Shown here one piece after another: positions 46,256-57,538 of a stretch of DNA of 64,000 bases (its first letter is position 1; every line of letters starts with the position of its first letter). This DNA is from Lunularia cruciata (Eukaryota; Streptophyta; Marchantiopsida; Lunulariales; Lunulariaceae): the NCBI GenBank assembly GCA_948567375.1, contig OX419759.1, positions 11,562,744-11,626,743 of the forward strand, read 5' to 3'. The notes under the pieces were generated by a model, which worked only from the letters and a program-made list of their open reading frames with translations, made no database searches and was not told the origin of the DNA. A program made the translations under genes and the position numbers.

Positions 46256-48972
46256 CGAATGATTGTGACACTCGAACATCCATATTGTGATAGCTTCAGG
46301 ACTTAATTGTACAGTTCTCTATCCAGGTTCTATCGGGCTTATAAAGACCTGGAAACATCAAGACCTATATCAAGAACATTCATAAATGAGTGTCGGCTCT
46401 ATGCCAATTGTATTTCCTAATTCTGCATAGCCCAACTGAAAGATAGCAATCTTGTTTGCAAACAAGATTCGGCTGCTGCAAACTGTGATAAAGAAGCATC
46501 ACATGGATCGAGGCAGTATCAAGCAGTGAAAGTCCTTTAACGAACTTGAGTATCCATAAAGCCACTACAGTTCGGGTAATATGTTGACTGCACCTTCTCA
46601 ATTCTGCGCAGCGCTCTTAAGAGACAAAAGCACTGTTTGCCAAAGCCATCCTGTCGGTTGTCGACTATGACAATAAGCGACACGTCCAACCCATCTATGG
46701 AATCCAGATTTCAATTCCCGAAATTTCGGATAATGTTGTTAAGTTGTTCAGTCAACTTGGGAAATGGCAGAGATAGACTTAACATTGCCATTTCGACTAA
46801 CCGGTAGCCCAAGTTGACACAAAGACAACTGTACCCCAACGCTTGGCAACAAGACTTCACAGTACCCCAATGCTTGACGTGAACCGACATATCAGCTGAT
46901 TGCCGTTGCATATCAGTTGGCAATGAATGTGTTGGTTCAAAGTGATAGTGTTCTTGTGTATAAATTACGTTCCGCAGTTGTTGAAAAATGTAGTGATATT
47001 GCATTATAGAGATGACGGAGTCGGGGCCAGCTTCGGAAGAATTCGTTTAATGTTGAATTGTTCAGGGAGCTCGCCCGGATGAGTTTTGGAGGAATGAAAT
47101 GAATACCTAGGAAATTTGGGGGAGCTTGCTGTATGAGCGGTAGAGGATATAATAGAATGTTCAGGAAATCTGTGGTAGCTTCCCCAAAATTTGGATCAAT
47201 TTGGGGAAGTCACTGTTTAGTTTTCATAGGGTGACTTCCGATAGAAAACTTAGGGGGTGCGGGAATAAATTTGCTAAATGAAAATTTTCATTCTCTCCTC
47301 CTGTATTAAAAGGAAGAAGTCAGGAAAGAATTAAAGTAAGGAAGGAATTATCACCGAGGTAAAATTGCGTTTCGATACCAGGAAACCGGTATGCAATTTG
47401 AGTCATCCAGGATCTGGATCATCTGCCATCTGCGGTAAGCTAGAGGGTTTACATAGTGGGAAGATGTTCATCAGTGCAAGGTCGCAAAGTTGTGAAGAAA
47501 AAAAGAACGAGAAGAGGTTCCAAGAAGAACGAGATAGCCTGGAGTCGGGAGATGTTCGCCTCGAGCGATCATCTCCTCCTTTTAACCAGCCTCCGCAGCT
47601 TATTGAGCTGGGGAGAGAGAACCGATTCTTCGTGAAGAAACGTGGCCCCGGGCTCCTCATAAGACCACGTCGTTCATCATTCTAGTGTGCTATGAAATCA
47701 GTGCTCCTCGTAATACCACATTGTCCCTTTATGCATGCTAAGAAATATATCTTATACGTCAGTGAATTGTCATTACTCGAATTGAAACACCTTATCGTAA
47801 AACCCCATACCCGCAGTAACCAGGAGTGGCGAGGTTCGTTCCGATCGTGATGCATTCGCGAAGGGAACTCGACAGACAATAACGCTTGCCGCAAAGTCTC
47901 ACGAGGTGGTTATTACACAAGTGTGTGGAAGCTATTCCACAAGTTTAGCAAATCTCACAAACACATTTAAGTGGATCCTCTTGTGAATTTAAAAGGAGTT
48001 GCTCCGTAAACTAATTCGTTGTCCAAAACAAACTTTTTATCCCGAGTACACTGATCTTGGTCGGCCGCACCTTAAAATCTGTCATCCATTATCGTCATAT
48101 TCTCTTCAGCATGTCTGTTATAACTGTGCGTTTAATCCCAGAATTTTATTTTTTCATCACATCACTTTCTCACTAGAAAATCTTGCTTCTACTTTACGGA
48201 TAACAATGTTATTAGCCAATGAACAGTCCAAATTTTAGCCAACACTAACTTTCTCACCTGTTCTTAAATGAACCATAATTACAGTAATGGAGAGCTCTTC
48301 CAATGCACTAAATTTTGTCTTAAAAATCTGATGTAATAAGTTGAAGAAATATAAAAAAATATTCTATACTGGACAAAAGTACAAGAGAAAACAATCCTTT
48401 GGGCTTGGGCAATCGGTGTATTAAAATGGACAGAGTTGTCCCGATGTGTGAAGTGACCATGAAACCATCTGTTTTATAGTTCTCTCTATGTTATTATAGA
48501 GTTATATTTACACCACCGTTTAGTTTAGATACATAAATTGGATTGAGAGTGTGATATCTTGTCTCATGTAGATAATAGTTTGATCTGTATTTGACATCTT
48601 TATTTTAGTGATTTTCCACTACATCAAAATTGGATGACTATAAGTAGAAAGCCTGATAGATTAAGTATCTTTCGTATGGGATTGATCACTATTCAAGGAT
48701 GAGTTTCAAATGTTATATGATAGTCTTAAAGTTACTGAGGTGTTGGAGAGGTATTAAGCCTTTTGATTTGATTTGATACTACAAACAAAAACATTGGTTT
48801 TGTCTCACCCACCGATTTTCAATCCTCAAGTTATGTTTTTAATGTTTGATAACCATCAGAATGGACAACTCCTCTCTTTATATTATTTTGTAATTTTTCT
48901 TTTTACCACAAAACATCTGAAAGAAGAAAGCAATGGAGATTTATCAATGTTTTAACAATGAGGAGATTGCTA
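46256..48972. other. intergenic DNA with minor repeats
   Basis: Contains an inverted repeat CTTCCCCAAA...TTTGGGGAAG (47179-47188 and 47200-47209) and a 33-bp-spaced repeat of GTACCCCAA.GCTTG (46830-46875). A TATA-like GTATTAAAAGGAAG is at 47307, followed by a 106-codon frame (47365-47685, no ATG at its head) with no recognisable domain. AT content rises after 47.9 kb. Confidence 0.4.
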
Positions 48973-49330
48973 CTATTTTTTTAAGATTTGATTACAGATA
49001 AACATACCATTCATAAGCACAGTAAAAAATTTCTCCAAGTATAATCTACAAATATCCTTCAACATTCTGATGAATGTAGCATGAAAATTAATGAGACCCA
49101 TGATATTTTTATTTATTCTAAATGTCCTTACCTTGCGCAAAACATTGTCTTGAACATCATCATATGCAATCAAATTTAATCTTATCTACTCCAATAGTAA
49201 ATCTTGGTGAAATACATAGCACCTTGAATTTAATTGCATAAAGTCATGCAACCTAGGTAAGTTTTACTTGAAATCTAAGGTAAGATGTCCTTAATGGTGA
49301 TTATCCTTCCTTTGCATACTTATATATTAT
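48973..49330 (-). pseudogene. degenerate Ty3/Gypsy reverse transcriptase fragment
   Basis: On the minus strand the frames give GLINFHATFIRMLKDICRLY and LEKFFTVLMNGMF. These fit the conserved RT segment GLTNAPATFMR...DIFRPYL...VYLDDIL with the catalytic YLDD box ruined. Upstream text DVQDNVLRKVRTFRINKNIM fits the preceding RT block. It belongs to a Gypsy lineage different from the element at 23-34 kb. No other domain could be traced with confidence in the AT-rich DNA up to 50.5 kb. Confidence 0.55.
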
Positions 49331-50779
49331 AGAGTAACCACAAAAGCTATTCCTAGTAGATTGATCATGAATACTCACGCAGACTGGTGATATGGCATAT
49401 AAGAGAAGCATAATTAATACACTAGTTTAAACGGTAAATGATAGGTAATGATAGAGAAAAATTAGAAAATTGTCCCCAAGATATACACTTTATTTATTTC
49501 AAGTCCTAAAAATCCTAGAAACTTTCATAACTATCAAAATCCTTACTTTAAAACTCATTTGATATCCATGATAGAAGTAATGGAGCATAGTTCAGCATTC
49601 TAAACACTTAACATAAAATTTTTCTTAAGAGAAAATGGAAGACAAGTTATAATTTCCAACAAGAGAATGTACAAAAGGTTTATTGCATACGTACCCATGC
49701 TATTTCTAGTACCCTATCTTTTAATAATACCTGAACTAACTTGTACGTTTTATCTCTTACTTGACTATAATACATCAAAGTGTTCTGTACACTCAACCTT
49801 CTCCTCGATCTTTACCTTTGGTGCTTGTGATCATCAAGGAAGTTAGAAGATGCCACTTCTATCTCATTGTCAATAATAGTAAGGATCTTTGGATTTTCTA
49901 TCACAACAACTTGTAACCCACCAACTGAACCAAGGAAACACGCTACTATTTCATCATTAATTATACTAAATATCTCTACATCCATAACCATACGAACAAT
50001 TAAAGATGATATATCATAATATGGATCTTTCCCTATAGATCTAGTTCCTTGTTAATAGACACATCAATTACAACTATACGTAGATCTTTAACCACCAACA
50101 AACATGACCAAATATAGCTATTACAATGCTTATTAAAATCCATACTTCCTTTATTTTTTTCCTAGTTGGACTGAGCATAACAAAGTAGCTCCATTATTTG
50201 CCTAGAAATCTAGAATATGATTCTTTGCTCTAGAAAGTATGGTGACAGAAATAATTTCATAGCTTGAGGTTTTTGATGCACATTTATAAACAACTCGCCA
50301 CCCAAATACTTTTAATTTTATGCCATAGTTGGATGTCATATATTTGACTAGAAGATTCGCTACATTCCGTTCTTATCTTGAACAAAAATGAAGTTATTTA
50401 TGAATTAGGCACCTTTACTGGTCTAGTAGACTGGACGATCTTGTCTTGAACAAGAGCAAAGCTGTTTATTTAGATTCCTTCCCTTGTCTAATATTTGATC
50501 ATGATGTCCTTATTACAATGGTTGGTCTGCACTAGTGTATCATATATTTGTCTTATCATCCCTATACACAAAAATAAGTTAGAATATTCAAGACACATAT
50601 GACAAGCTTCAAAAGAGAATGGGTAGAAATTACTCCAAAAATGAAAAATCAAATTAATCCATCAAATCATATATAAAGTCCAATATGGATAACTCTTAGA
50701 AAAGCTCGTCAACTATGCTCATTAATATGACTGTCATGTCAAATTATCAAGCGATAGTAACAATATCAATAAGTTGACA
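49331..50779. other. AT-rich DNA, possible remains of a minus-strand Gypsy element
   Basis: Lies upstream (minus strand) of the degenerate RT, so gag-protease remains are expected here. Translations give only weak hints. Confidence 0.3.
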
Positions 50780-51135
50780 TGGCAATCGCTGGGGAGCTGG
50801 GTACCATATCGAAGTTGTCCACCGAATCCTATGTGGTGGTGTACGCCTTGTTCACCATTTCGAGTTATTGCTGATATATATACACCCTAAACCCTGAACC
50901 TGCACACGCCTCGACTTCGTGCCTTGAGCTGTGCAGAGCGCTTCTGCTGATTTACCCTTTACCCGAGGGGCCAAGGAGCCGACCGATAGATGACCCTAAG
51001 ACACGAGTTTTCCCGCTGCAAACCTGCCACCCGAAGGTCCTTCAGGCGTCCCATAGCCTTCAAACGCAGCGACCCGCCATCTAGCGGCCCTCTACCGCGA
51101 CGTCCCGCCGCACCTACTTCGGATATACATACCAC
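50780..51135. other. GC-rich island with a telomere-like box
   Basis: About 350 bp of distinctly GC-rich DNA in AT-rich surroundings, with sharp borders. Near its left end it holds CACCCTAAACCCTGAACC (50882-50899), which contains the plant telo box AAACCCT. No open frame or RNA structure was recognised. It could be a promoter fragment or a piece moved from elsewhere. Confidence 0.4.
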
Positions 51136-51277
51136 AGCTCTTTTCTAACTCGCTACCACCTCACATGTTGTTGAATTAAATTACGGATTGCATTTTTAGG
51201 AATATTAGTCAATATACTCGGTTATGCTACCCTAAGAGAGCTTGAACGAGCTCAATAGAAGTGGGAAACACGCACAA

Positions 51278-51765
51278 ATGCAATAATGGCGAAAAGGGCG
51301 ACCGCCTAGAAAACACGAAGGAATACAATAATGGATGAGATGGGAGGTCTGAAATCATGGCTAAAGCTATGGAAAGCACTTGAAAAAACTTAATAGTATT
51401 GAAGCTTAAAGAAAAGAGTTGCATTGCAGAACAATCTAACTTCTTTGTTTGGTTATCCATATATTTACGGGTGTTTCCTTAGCTTTAGCTATGTATTGCA
51501 CACTTCTTTTTAAGCGTAGTAGGGCAAATTTCTCATATTAGAAAAATCTAACTTCTTTGTTTGGGTATCCAAATATTTCCCAGTGTTTCTTTAGCTTTAG
51601 TTATATATTATACACTTTTTTTTAGGCGCATTAGGGTAAATTTCTCATTTCGATACTCTTGAAATCTAATTTTATTTTACCTCTTATTGTTTCTCCCTTG
51701 TACGGCTTGATAGGTTTTCCCATCCTTCGTGTTTACAACGCAGTCGCCTTTCTTCCTCTTTGCAT
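51278..51765. mobile_element. inverted-repeat element built from the dispersed repeat
   Basis: Both ends carry the dispersed repeat in opposite orientation. The left end runs ATGCAATAATGGCGAAAAGG then GCGACCGCCTAGAAAACACG; the complement of the right end runs ATGCAAAGAGGAAGAAAGGC then GACTGCGTTGTAAACACGAA. The right end extends further (CAAGCCGTACAAGGGAG, AGAGGTAAAATAAAATTAG). The middle holds a 112-bp direct repeat (51434 and 51546: ATCTAACTTCTTTGTTTGG, then TATCC). No clear target duplication and no coding capacity. A non-autonomous DNA transposon is the simplest reading. Confidence 0.6.
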
Positions 51766-54686
51766 TTAGCTCTCTTAATAGTATAGCGATAAATAAAATC
51801 ACAACAAAGATACCACTAGATTGGGCACCGACCAAAGTTATTTCATACCCAGTGAAAATCTTAGGTGAGGGTGCACCCGTGGTTGTGCATTAATATACAT
51901 AAATAATTTATGAGAAATAATATTTCTTTGTGTAGGAATTTCAAAATCAGTACAAATCTAACTATTGTTAACATCATCTAATTATCATATGTAGACGGTA
52001 AGGTAAATGGCCTCCATTGTTTTATATAGAAATTGATGAAATTTGAAAGGAAAGCATAAACTCTCTCATGTTGTGATACTTATGCTTTTTGATTCAATTA
52101 AGTTATTCTACAAAATCACATGATATTTTTGTTAACGCTATATATATAGGCATTTGAGAAATACTTTACTTTACTTGCCTTGCTAACTCCAAGCAAGATG
52201 TCCTATAATCATAAACCAAAAGTTACAATACTCATCATGGGATACCAATTCATAGTTGAAGTAACCCGTACCCATATTTTTAGAAGGTATCATTTATTTA
52301 CATCACAATCAATCAACAATTCAAGTTCAAGGTGATAGATGGTGATGCTAAAATTTGGAGTAAATTTTTTTCCTCCAATAAATGTTGTTACTTTGGATGA
52401 AATAAAACAACTTTTATGATAGATGTACGTGCATATTATTTACTCATGGTCAATTAATCATGGTACTTTCAAAATGCACCATGTTACTCAGAAGTTAGAG
52501 TAAAACTACAATTAGATCGCATAGGGGAAAATTATATCAATAATTTTTATCAAAAAAATTGGAAGAAAAAGAAATATTAAAGTGAAATTTGTTTTTTAAG
52601 TACGCTTAATGAACTTTATTTTGTATAAAGAATATAAGATATCTATCAGCTAACAAGAAAGAGTTTATAACTTCATGTGCAATACGTCAGAAGTAAGCTA
52701 CTTTGAGTTTGGGTCAAAGTGATGGGCTTCATGATTTGTAGGCTTAACAAGCCTAATAAACATAGCAAGGCATGCAAAAGATTTAATGCACTTAGTGAAC
52801 TTAACTAGCGCTGGGATCACTAGAGCAAGGCGTTTTGAAAACAATTGTAGGTTGAATAGATGATGATGGATGAAGGTAAGGCCTGTTCAATTATTTGGTC
52901 CCGGGAGATGCTATAGTAAGGGGGCGGCGCTCGCTAGCTCAATATAATGTGAATATATCATCACAATTTGAGTATACGATAAATAAGAGCTGTAAAGCCT
53001 ATTGATCCACCGAAACTAAGGTAGTATGAACAGATCCGTTGCCATATATTTCATGACTATTATATAGTAAGTATACCCATTGAAATCATATTCATCTAGA
53101 ATTTTATAACGTTATGAAGAAATGATTTTATTTTATTAGCACTTATGTGATCATTAGAAATTTAAACTTGGTTTAAGTAATATAGCCCTCGCATGGCTTG
53201 CTCAACTTTCAAATTTTGACGCAATAAAGTTAGTAAATTTTTTGTTTAGAAAGATTTTTACACATAGTAAGCTAGATTATCGACTATCCCGTAGAGCTCT
53301 CGAATGTCTGGACCTTACCAGAATACTAGTTTAATATAAATACAGCTTTCTAACACCTAAAATTTGAGATAGTGACTTATATGATTCAATTTCTAAAAAT
53401 ACGTTTTATCCTTATATAGTTTGGTTTCCAAATTTCCCATAAAAATTATCTACATAAATATATTTTAGTATATATAATTCAAATAAATATATACTGGATA
53501 AAATTATATCTCAAAAAATATATAAGTAGCAATATTTTATCAAATATGACTATTCTTACTATATGCAGCAAAAAATAATTAAGTAGGTGGTGGAAAATTG
53601 AGTTTTGGATATTTTCATAAGACTTTGGATATAATTTCTCTGCACACATAAACAAGATTTTAATTTCAATATATTGGAATTTTTATTTACAGTGTCAAAC
53701 CGAAAATAATTATTTCAAATAAGGTTTTTATATGGTATATGATGATCATAAACCATAGAAATTGAAGCTCTGAATTTTTGGTGAATATCCAAATATTAAC
53801 GATAATTTGACCAATATGTATATGTGACTTAAGAATCAAGAGGTAAGAATATGGAGTGTCAAAATTTATTTTATCAGACATATCCATTTAAAAAACAGAA
53901 GTGGATATGTATATATAGAGTAGAAATTAATATAATGTATAATTCACTTTCTGAAAGTATAGTCTTTCACATTTCTTCTGCCAAGTTATCCCCTCACAAA
54001 GCTTAAATTTCATACAATAGGGAGAATATTAAAGAAAAATAATAATAAATTTATTGTAGAAATAATAATAAATAATAAATCTAGTGTAGAAGGAAGACTA
54101 TAAAATAAAGTCAAAATTTTAGTTCATTGAAGTGACTGACTATGTTTTCCCTGCTCTTCTTCTCATTTCCCAAAAGCATCGCGCTAATTTGACATGGTTT
54201 GACAAAATTCATATTTTCGTCTTATTCTGATAGTTTGGTTGACATAACATCGTTTACGCAATGCATGTTCCAAGTGAACAATGAATTCACCAATTGGAAG
54301 TAAAAGGTCTTATCTTTCATCTACAAATAAATCCTAATAAATCATTCTTCTACAAAACAAAAACTTGACTGAGAACACATGGTGAAATTTCGTGCATAGA
54401 ACTTCGAAATGTTAAAAGTAATCACTCAATCATCAAAAGTCAAAAGCCTTACCCTTTACTTCATGCATCTTAAGTAGTTTAAAGTCAGAGTTCAAGAAGC
54501 GGTCGAATGCACGGCAGCCTCTATATCCCTGACCTTGAATTCTCCATGTTGAACTTGTGTCCTCTATACTCTTGTGGTGTAAGCAGTAGGGGACGGAGTG
54601 CATGGGAGGTTCTTCCGAAGTTCCCAAAGCTACTTTTCAGTCTCGACCTTGTGTCCGTGTACTTATAGCACGTTTTGTTATAAGTT
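51766..54686. other. AT-rich intergenic DNA
   Basis: Very AT-rich, with a short GC-rich patch at 52900-52945. No open frame beyond about 66 codons, no recognisable element. Confidence 0.5.
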
Positions 54687-54742
54687 ACTTCAATCATAAG
54701 TTGATACGGTACATACTTCAATCATAAGTTGATACGGTACAT
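54687..54742 (+). repeat. perfect 28-bp tandem duplication
   Basis: ACTTCAATCATAAGTTGATA followed by CGGTACAT occurs at 54687-54714 and again at 54715-54742 without a mismatch. Confidence 0.95.
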
Positions 54743-55394
54743 TGCCCTTTGGAGGAAACTATGAGATATTTGGTTAAGTAGTTGAGGACGGAGAGCACAA
54801 GTCCACGGAGACGCTTTTAGCCCACCACCTTCCGGACCTTCTGCACGTTTAGTTTGTCAGCATTGTCGGACTGCTTTCAACTGTGGCAAGTTTCACATGG
54901 TCTATGTTTTGCAGTTCCGTACACTGTGCGTTTATTTCTAGAATACTCTACTTGGCATCGGAAAGCTTGCCTCTATATGCGACACCTAACACATTGTCGA
55001 TCTGTTTCCCTCGCTCTCATCTTCATCAACCTATTTATCGATTTCAGACTGCGCCACCCATTGGGTTTGAACGGGTTACACTGGGGTGGCTGAAGAAACT
55101 TTGGGCTTCTCGATCAGGTAGACGTCGAAGAATCAGACCGTACGAGAAAATCTATAGGTTCGAGAACTGTCATGGTCATTCATATGAGAAGACTCTGTAA
55201 ACAGTTCGGTCAGCGAAGAAAGTGACAGCTCCTGGGCTCAATATGCGCGCAGTATGCTTGGTTCAGTGGATGAAGAGAACACCGATTGTATTGTTTCCAC
55301 TGTAGGAGGTTGGACAAAGAATTAAAGAGGAGCTTGAACTGCTTCCAGCCATTGAAAGAGCTGATATTTCCGACATTGTCGATTGGAAGCTGCA
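54743..55394 (+). other. upstream region of the secreted-protein candidate
   Basis: Mixed GC, with overlapping frames of 79 and 105 codons (54854-55200) in two registers. Neither is recognised. Part of this is probably leader of the frame at 55395. Confidence 0.3.
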
Positions 55395-55826
55395 ATGATG
55401 AAGTTTAGGCACGTCCTTATTTTGTTATGCATTGCAACTGCTCGTATCAATTGCAGCGCTGTCGTAGATGGGAGCCAAAGTTCCGGTCATGGGCTTTCTG
55501 GGGATTTTAGCTGCGGTGTCTTGTGTCTTGGTAATAGCTCCTGGAATGTGAGCGCCGTCCCGACTTATGCGTTGAATTGGGCTCAACACCAAGGAACTAC
55601 AGCAGATTTAGAGAGCAGAATCTTTCCGGAGGCACTACAGCAATCAGGTGGACCTTCAGGGGAGAACGTTCTCTCTGCAGAATGGGCTGCATTTGACGTA
55701 GAGTTAGAAACCTCTGTAACTGCTGAAAAACAAGTGGAAGCATTTGAGTCGAATCCTTGCGCGCCGAACAGACTTTGCCTTAATTATCTCCAGGTTGGAT
55801 GGGTTTTCAATTCGATGACCCTATAG
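55395..55826 (+). CDS. putative secreted protein of unknown family
   Basis: Starts MMKFRHVLILLCIATARINC, a short basic head and hydrophobic core typical of a signal peptide with cleavage near NCSA. The mature part of about 120 aa is acidic and has two cysteine pairs, SCGVLCLG and NPCAPNRLC, plus NSS and NVS glycosylation sites. ATGs at 55395 and 55398 are both usable. The frame may be one exon of a larger gene: CTCCAG|GTTGGATGG near 55793 could be a donor. No relationship to the peptide pair at 43-46 kb was seen. I do not recognise the family. Confidence 0.45.
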   Translation: MMKFRHVLILLCIATARINCSAVVDGSQSSGHGLSGDFSCGVLCLGNSSWNVSAVPTYALNWAQHQGTTADLESRIFPEALQQSGGPSGENVLSAEWAAFDVELETSVTAEKQVEAFESNPCAPNRLCLNYLQVGWVFNSMTL

Positions 55827-56659
55827 TCGAGGATTGCTGACGAGTTTGAAGCACAAGCTATACATGTTATTAGTCACAGAAAGGCTTCTGGGCCTTTCTA
55901 TGACTAACTGGAACCTTTGTCAAGAGATTTGCCATTGCAGACACATGTACATTGAAGCGTCTCAAATGCAACATACATGTGTGAAACTGTAGTTAAGCCC
56001 AAACGAAAATTTTGTCAAACGATTTGCCATTGCAAACACAGGTAGACTCTAGCGTCTGAACTGCAGCATACATGTGTACACCTTAGTGCAGCACAGTAAT
56101 GATGTTAATGTAAAGTCACTACACCAAGAATTAGTGTAACATTTGCACGATGCCATGAGCAAATACACTTCTCCTGCTGTACATCAGATGTGATTAAGCA
56201 TACATCTTTGAGCTCCAACATCTGGTCCGTTGTTTGTGTACATTTGAATAAAGCTCATTGTGTCGATGATTTTACTACAGAGGACTCACTGAGATTATCA
56301 CATGGATTTCATTCAGAGTGTAGCAATTTGTTCACATCTACAAACGTAATAACCGAGATATTAGATTTCATGTGTTGACTCAGTAGGCAAACGGAACCTC
56401 TCGATACAGATGGCGGTAGTAATTTCCAACAGATGGAATTGCACACCAGTATGGCAACTGCAGGACTTTATCTGTCGAGCATACTTCTCCCGATACTTCC
56501 GATACAAAATGTGTGCTTGACCATGAATGTTGACCTCTTATTGAAGTGCCTTTACATACTATTGCCTAGATTCAATTTCGAAGTTCGCTTGGAAGGATTG
56601 GAAAGGTTTGTCAAAATCCAAATCTGTCGGAGCCCACCGGTCCTTAGTTGTACGAGCGC
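55827..56659. other. intergenic DNA
   Basis: 3' flank of the preceding frame. It contains a weak duplication of GATTTGCCATTGCA.ACACA (55926 and 56020, about 95 bp apart) with ATACATGTGT following each. Frames of 62 and 97 codons are unrecognised. Confidence 0.4.
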
Positions 56660-56705
56660 ATGTATTCTTGAACAGAGAGCTAGTGCTCTCTGTTCAAGAA
56701 TACAT
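56660..56705. repeat. perfect 21-bp hairpin with 4-nt loop
   Basis: The arm 56660-56680 (ATGTATTCTTGAACAGAGAG then C) is the exact reverse complement of 56685-56705; the loop is TAGT. Perfect pairing over 21 bp with so short a loop is not expected by chance in 64 kb. It is followed within 90 bp by the dispersed repeat. Confidence 0.9.
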
Positions 56706-56791
56706 TCTCTGACAGTAAATATCTAGAATATGACGACCACGTTGGATAACAAAAAGGATAGGTCGACAGTGACTATCCAATCTTTCAAAAG

Positions 56792-56905
56792 TGAGAAAAA
56801 GGGCACCATAGAACACATGAAGGATAGGAAGACCCCGTCAAACCAAACAAGGGAGAGACAAGAGAGGTAAAATGGGGTTAGGCACCAATAGTATTGGTGC
56901 TAGCC
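56792..56905 (+). repeat. dispersed repeat family, copy 5
   Basis: AGAAAAAGGGCACCATAGAA, CACATGAAGGATAGGAAGAC and CCCGTCAAACC lead into GGGAGAGACAAGAGAGGTAA and AATGGGGTTAGG. It ends in the small palindrome CACCAATAGTATTGGTG. Confidence 0.75.
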
Positions 56906-56927
56906 CCACCAATAGTATCGATATTAG

Positions 56928-56995
56928 AAAGTCAATCATGAACTATCAAAGTCAATCATGAACTACGATATGTTTCAAAAGTCAGTCATGAACTA
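56928..56995 (+). repeat. three copies of an 18-bp direct repeat
   Basis: AAAGTCAATCATGAACTA at 56928, 56948 and, with one change, 56978, right after the dispersed repeat copy. Confidence 0.85.
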
Positions 56996-57317
56996 TTCAA
57001 AGATGCGGTGGACAGGGATTTATCTTCTCCAGTTTTATGTATACGGACTTTTCTTCGATTGCATATGTTCGTCTGATAAATAAATATTCAGTTAATATAT
57101 TGATGTATTATATTTCAAAAATGTTGAATTTACTGTGTGAGCTTGTCTTTACCCTTTCGGACACGATGCTGTTGATTGGTTGTCCCCCATATTTTCTCAG
57201 TCAGAACTCTCTTGGGGAATGCTGCCAAGGTTTCTGACTCGTCCTATAATTTGTTCATCAGGAACTTCCTAGAACCACTGTGCCTCAAGGGTGTGATTCC
57301 TAGGTTTCTGGGCAGGA

Positions 57318-57375
57318 TAACAAGAAGGATGGGAAGACCTCATCAATTCGTACAAGGATGAGAGATAAGAGGGAA
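57318..57375 (+). repeat. dispersed repeat family, copy 6 (partial)
   Basis: ACAAGAAGGATGGGAAGACC and TCATCAATTCGTACAAGG, then GAGAGATAAGAGGGAAAATG: the middle and right part of the family consensus. Confidence 0.65.
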
Positions 57376-57444
57376 AATGCCGTCCGAGCCGTCCAACAAA
57401 GTTGACGTTTATATTCAATTACAAAGTTGAGGTTTATATTCTTT

Positions 57445-57538
57445 CAAAACCGAGAGAAGGCGACCACTTAGAAGACAAGACCACATAGAAAACAAGAAGG
57501 ATGGGAAGACCTCCTCAAGCCTTACAAGGAGAGAGAAA
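57445..57538 (+). repeat. dispersed repeat family, copy 7
   Basis: CAAAACCGAGAGAAGGCGAC, then an internal duplication (CACTTAGAAGACAAGAC and CACATAGAAAACAAGAA), then GGATGGGAAGACCTCCTCAA and GCCTTACAAGGAGAGAG. It lies 70 bp after copy 6. Confidence 0.7.

Noticed and set aside
47365-47685. Third member of the secreted peptide family after a TATA-like site
   Set aside because: No ATG at the head, no signal peptide and no Cys pattern; only the TATA-like sequence resembles that of the pair.
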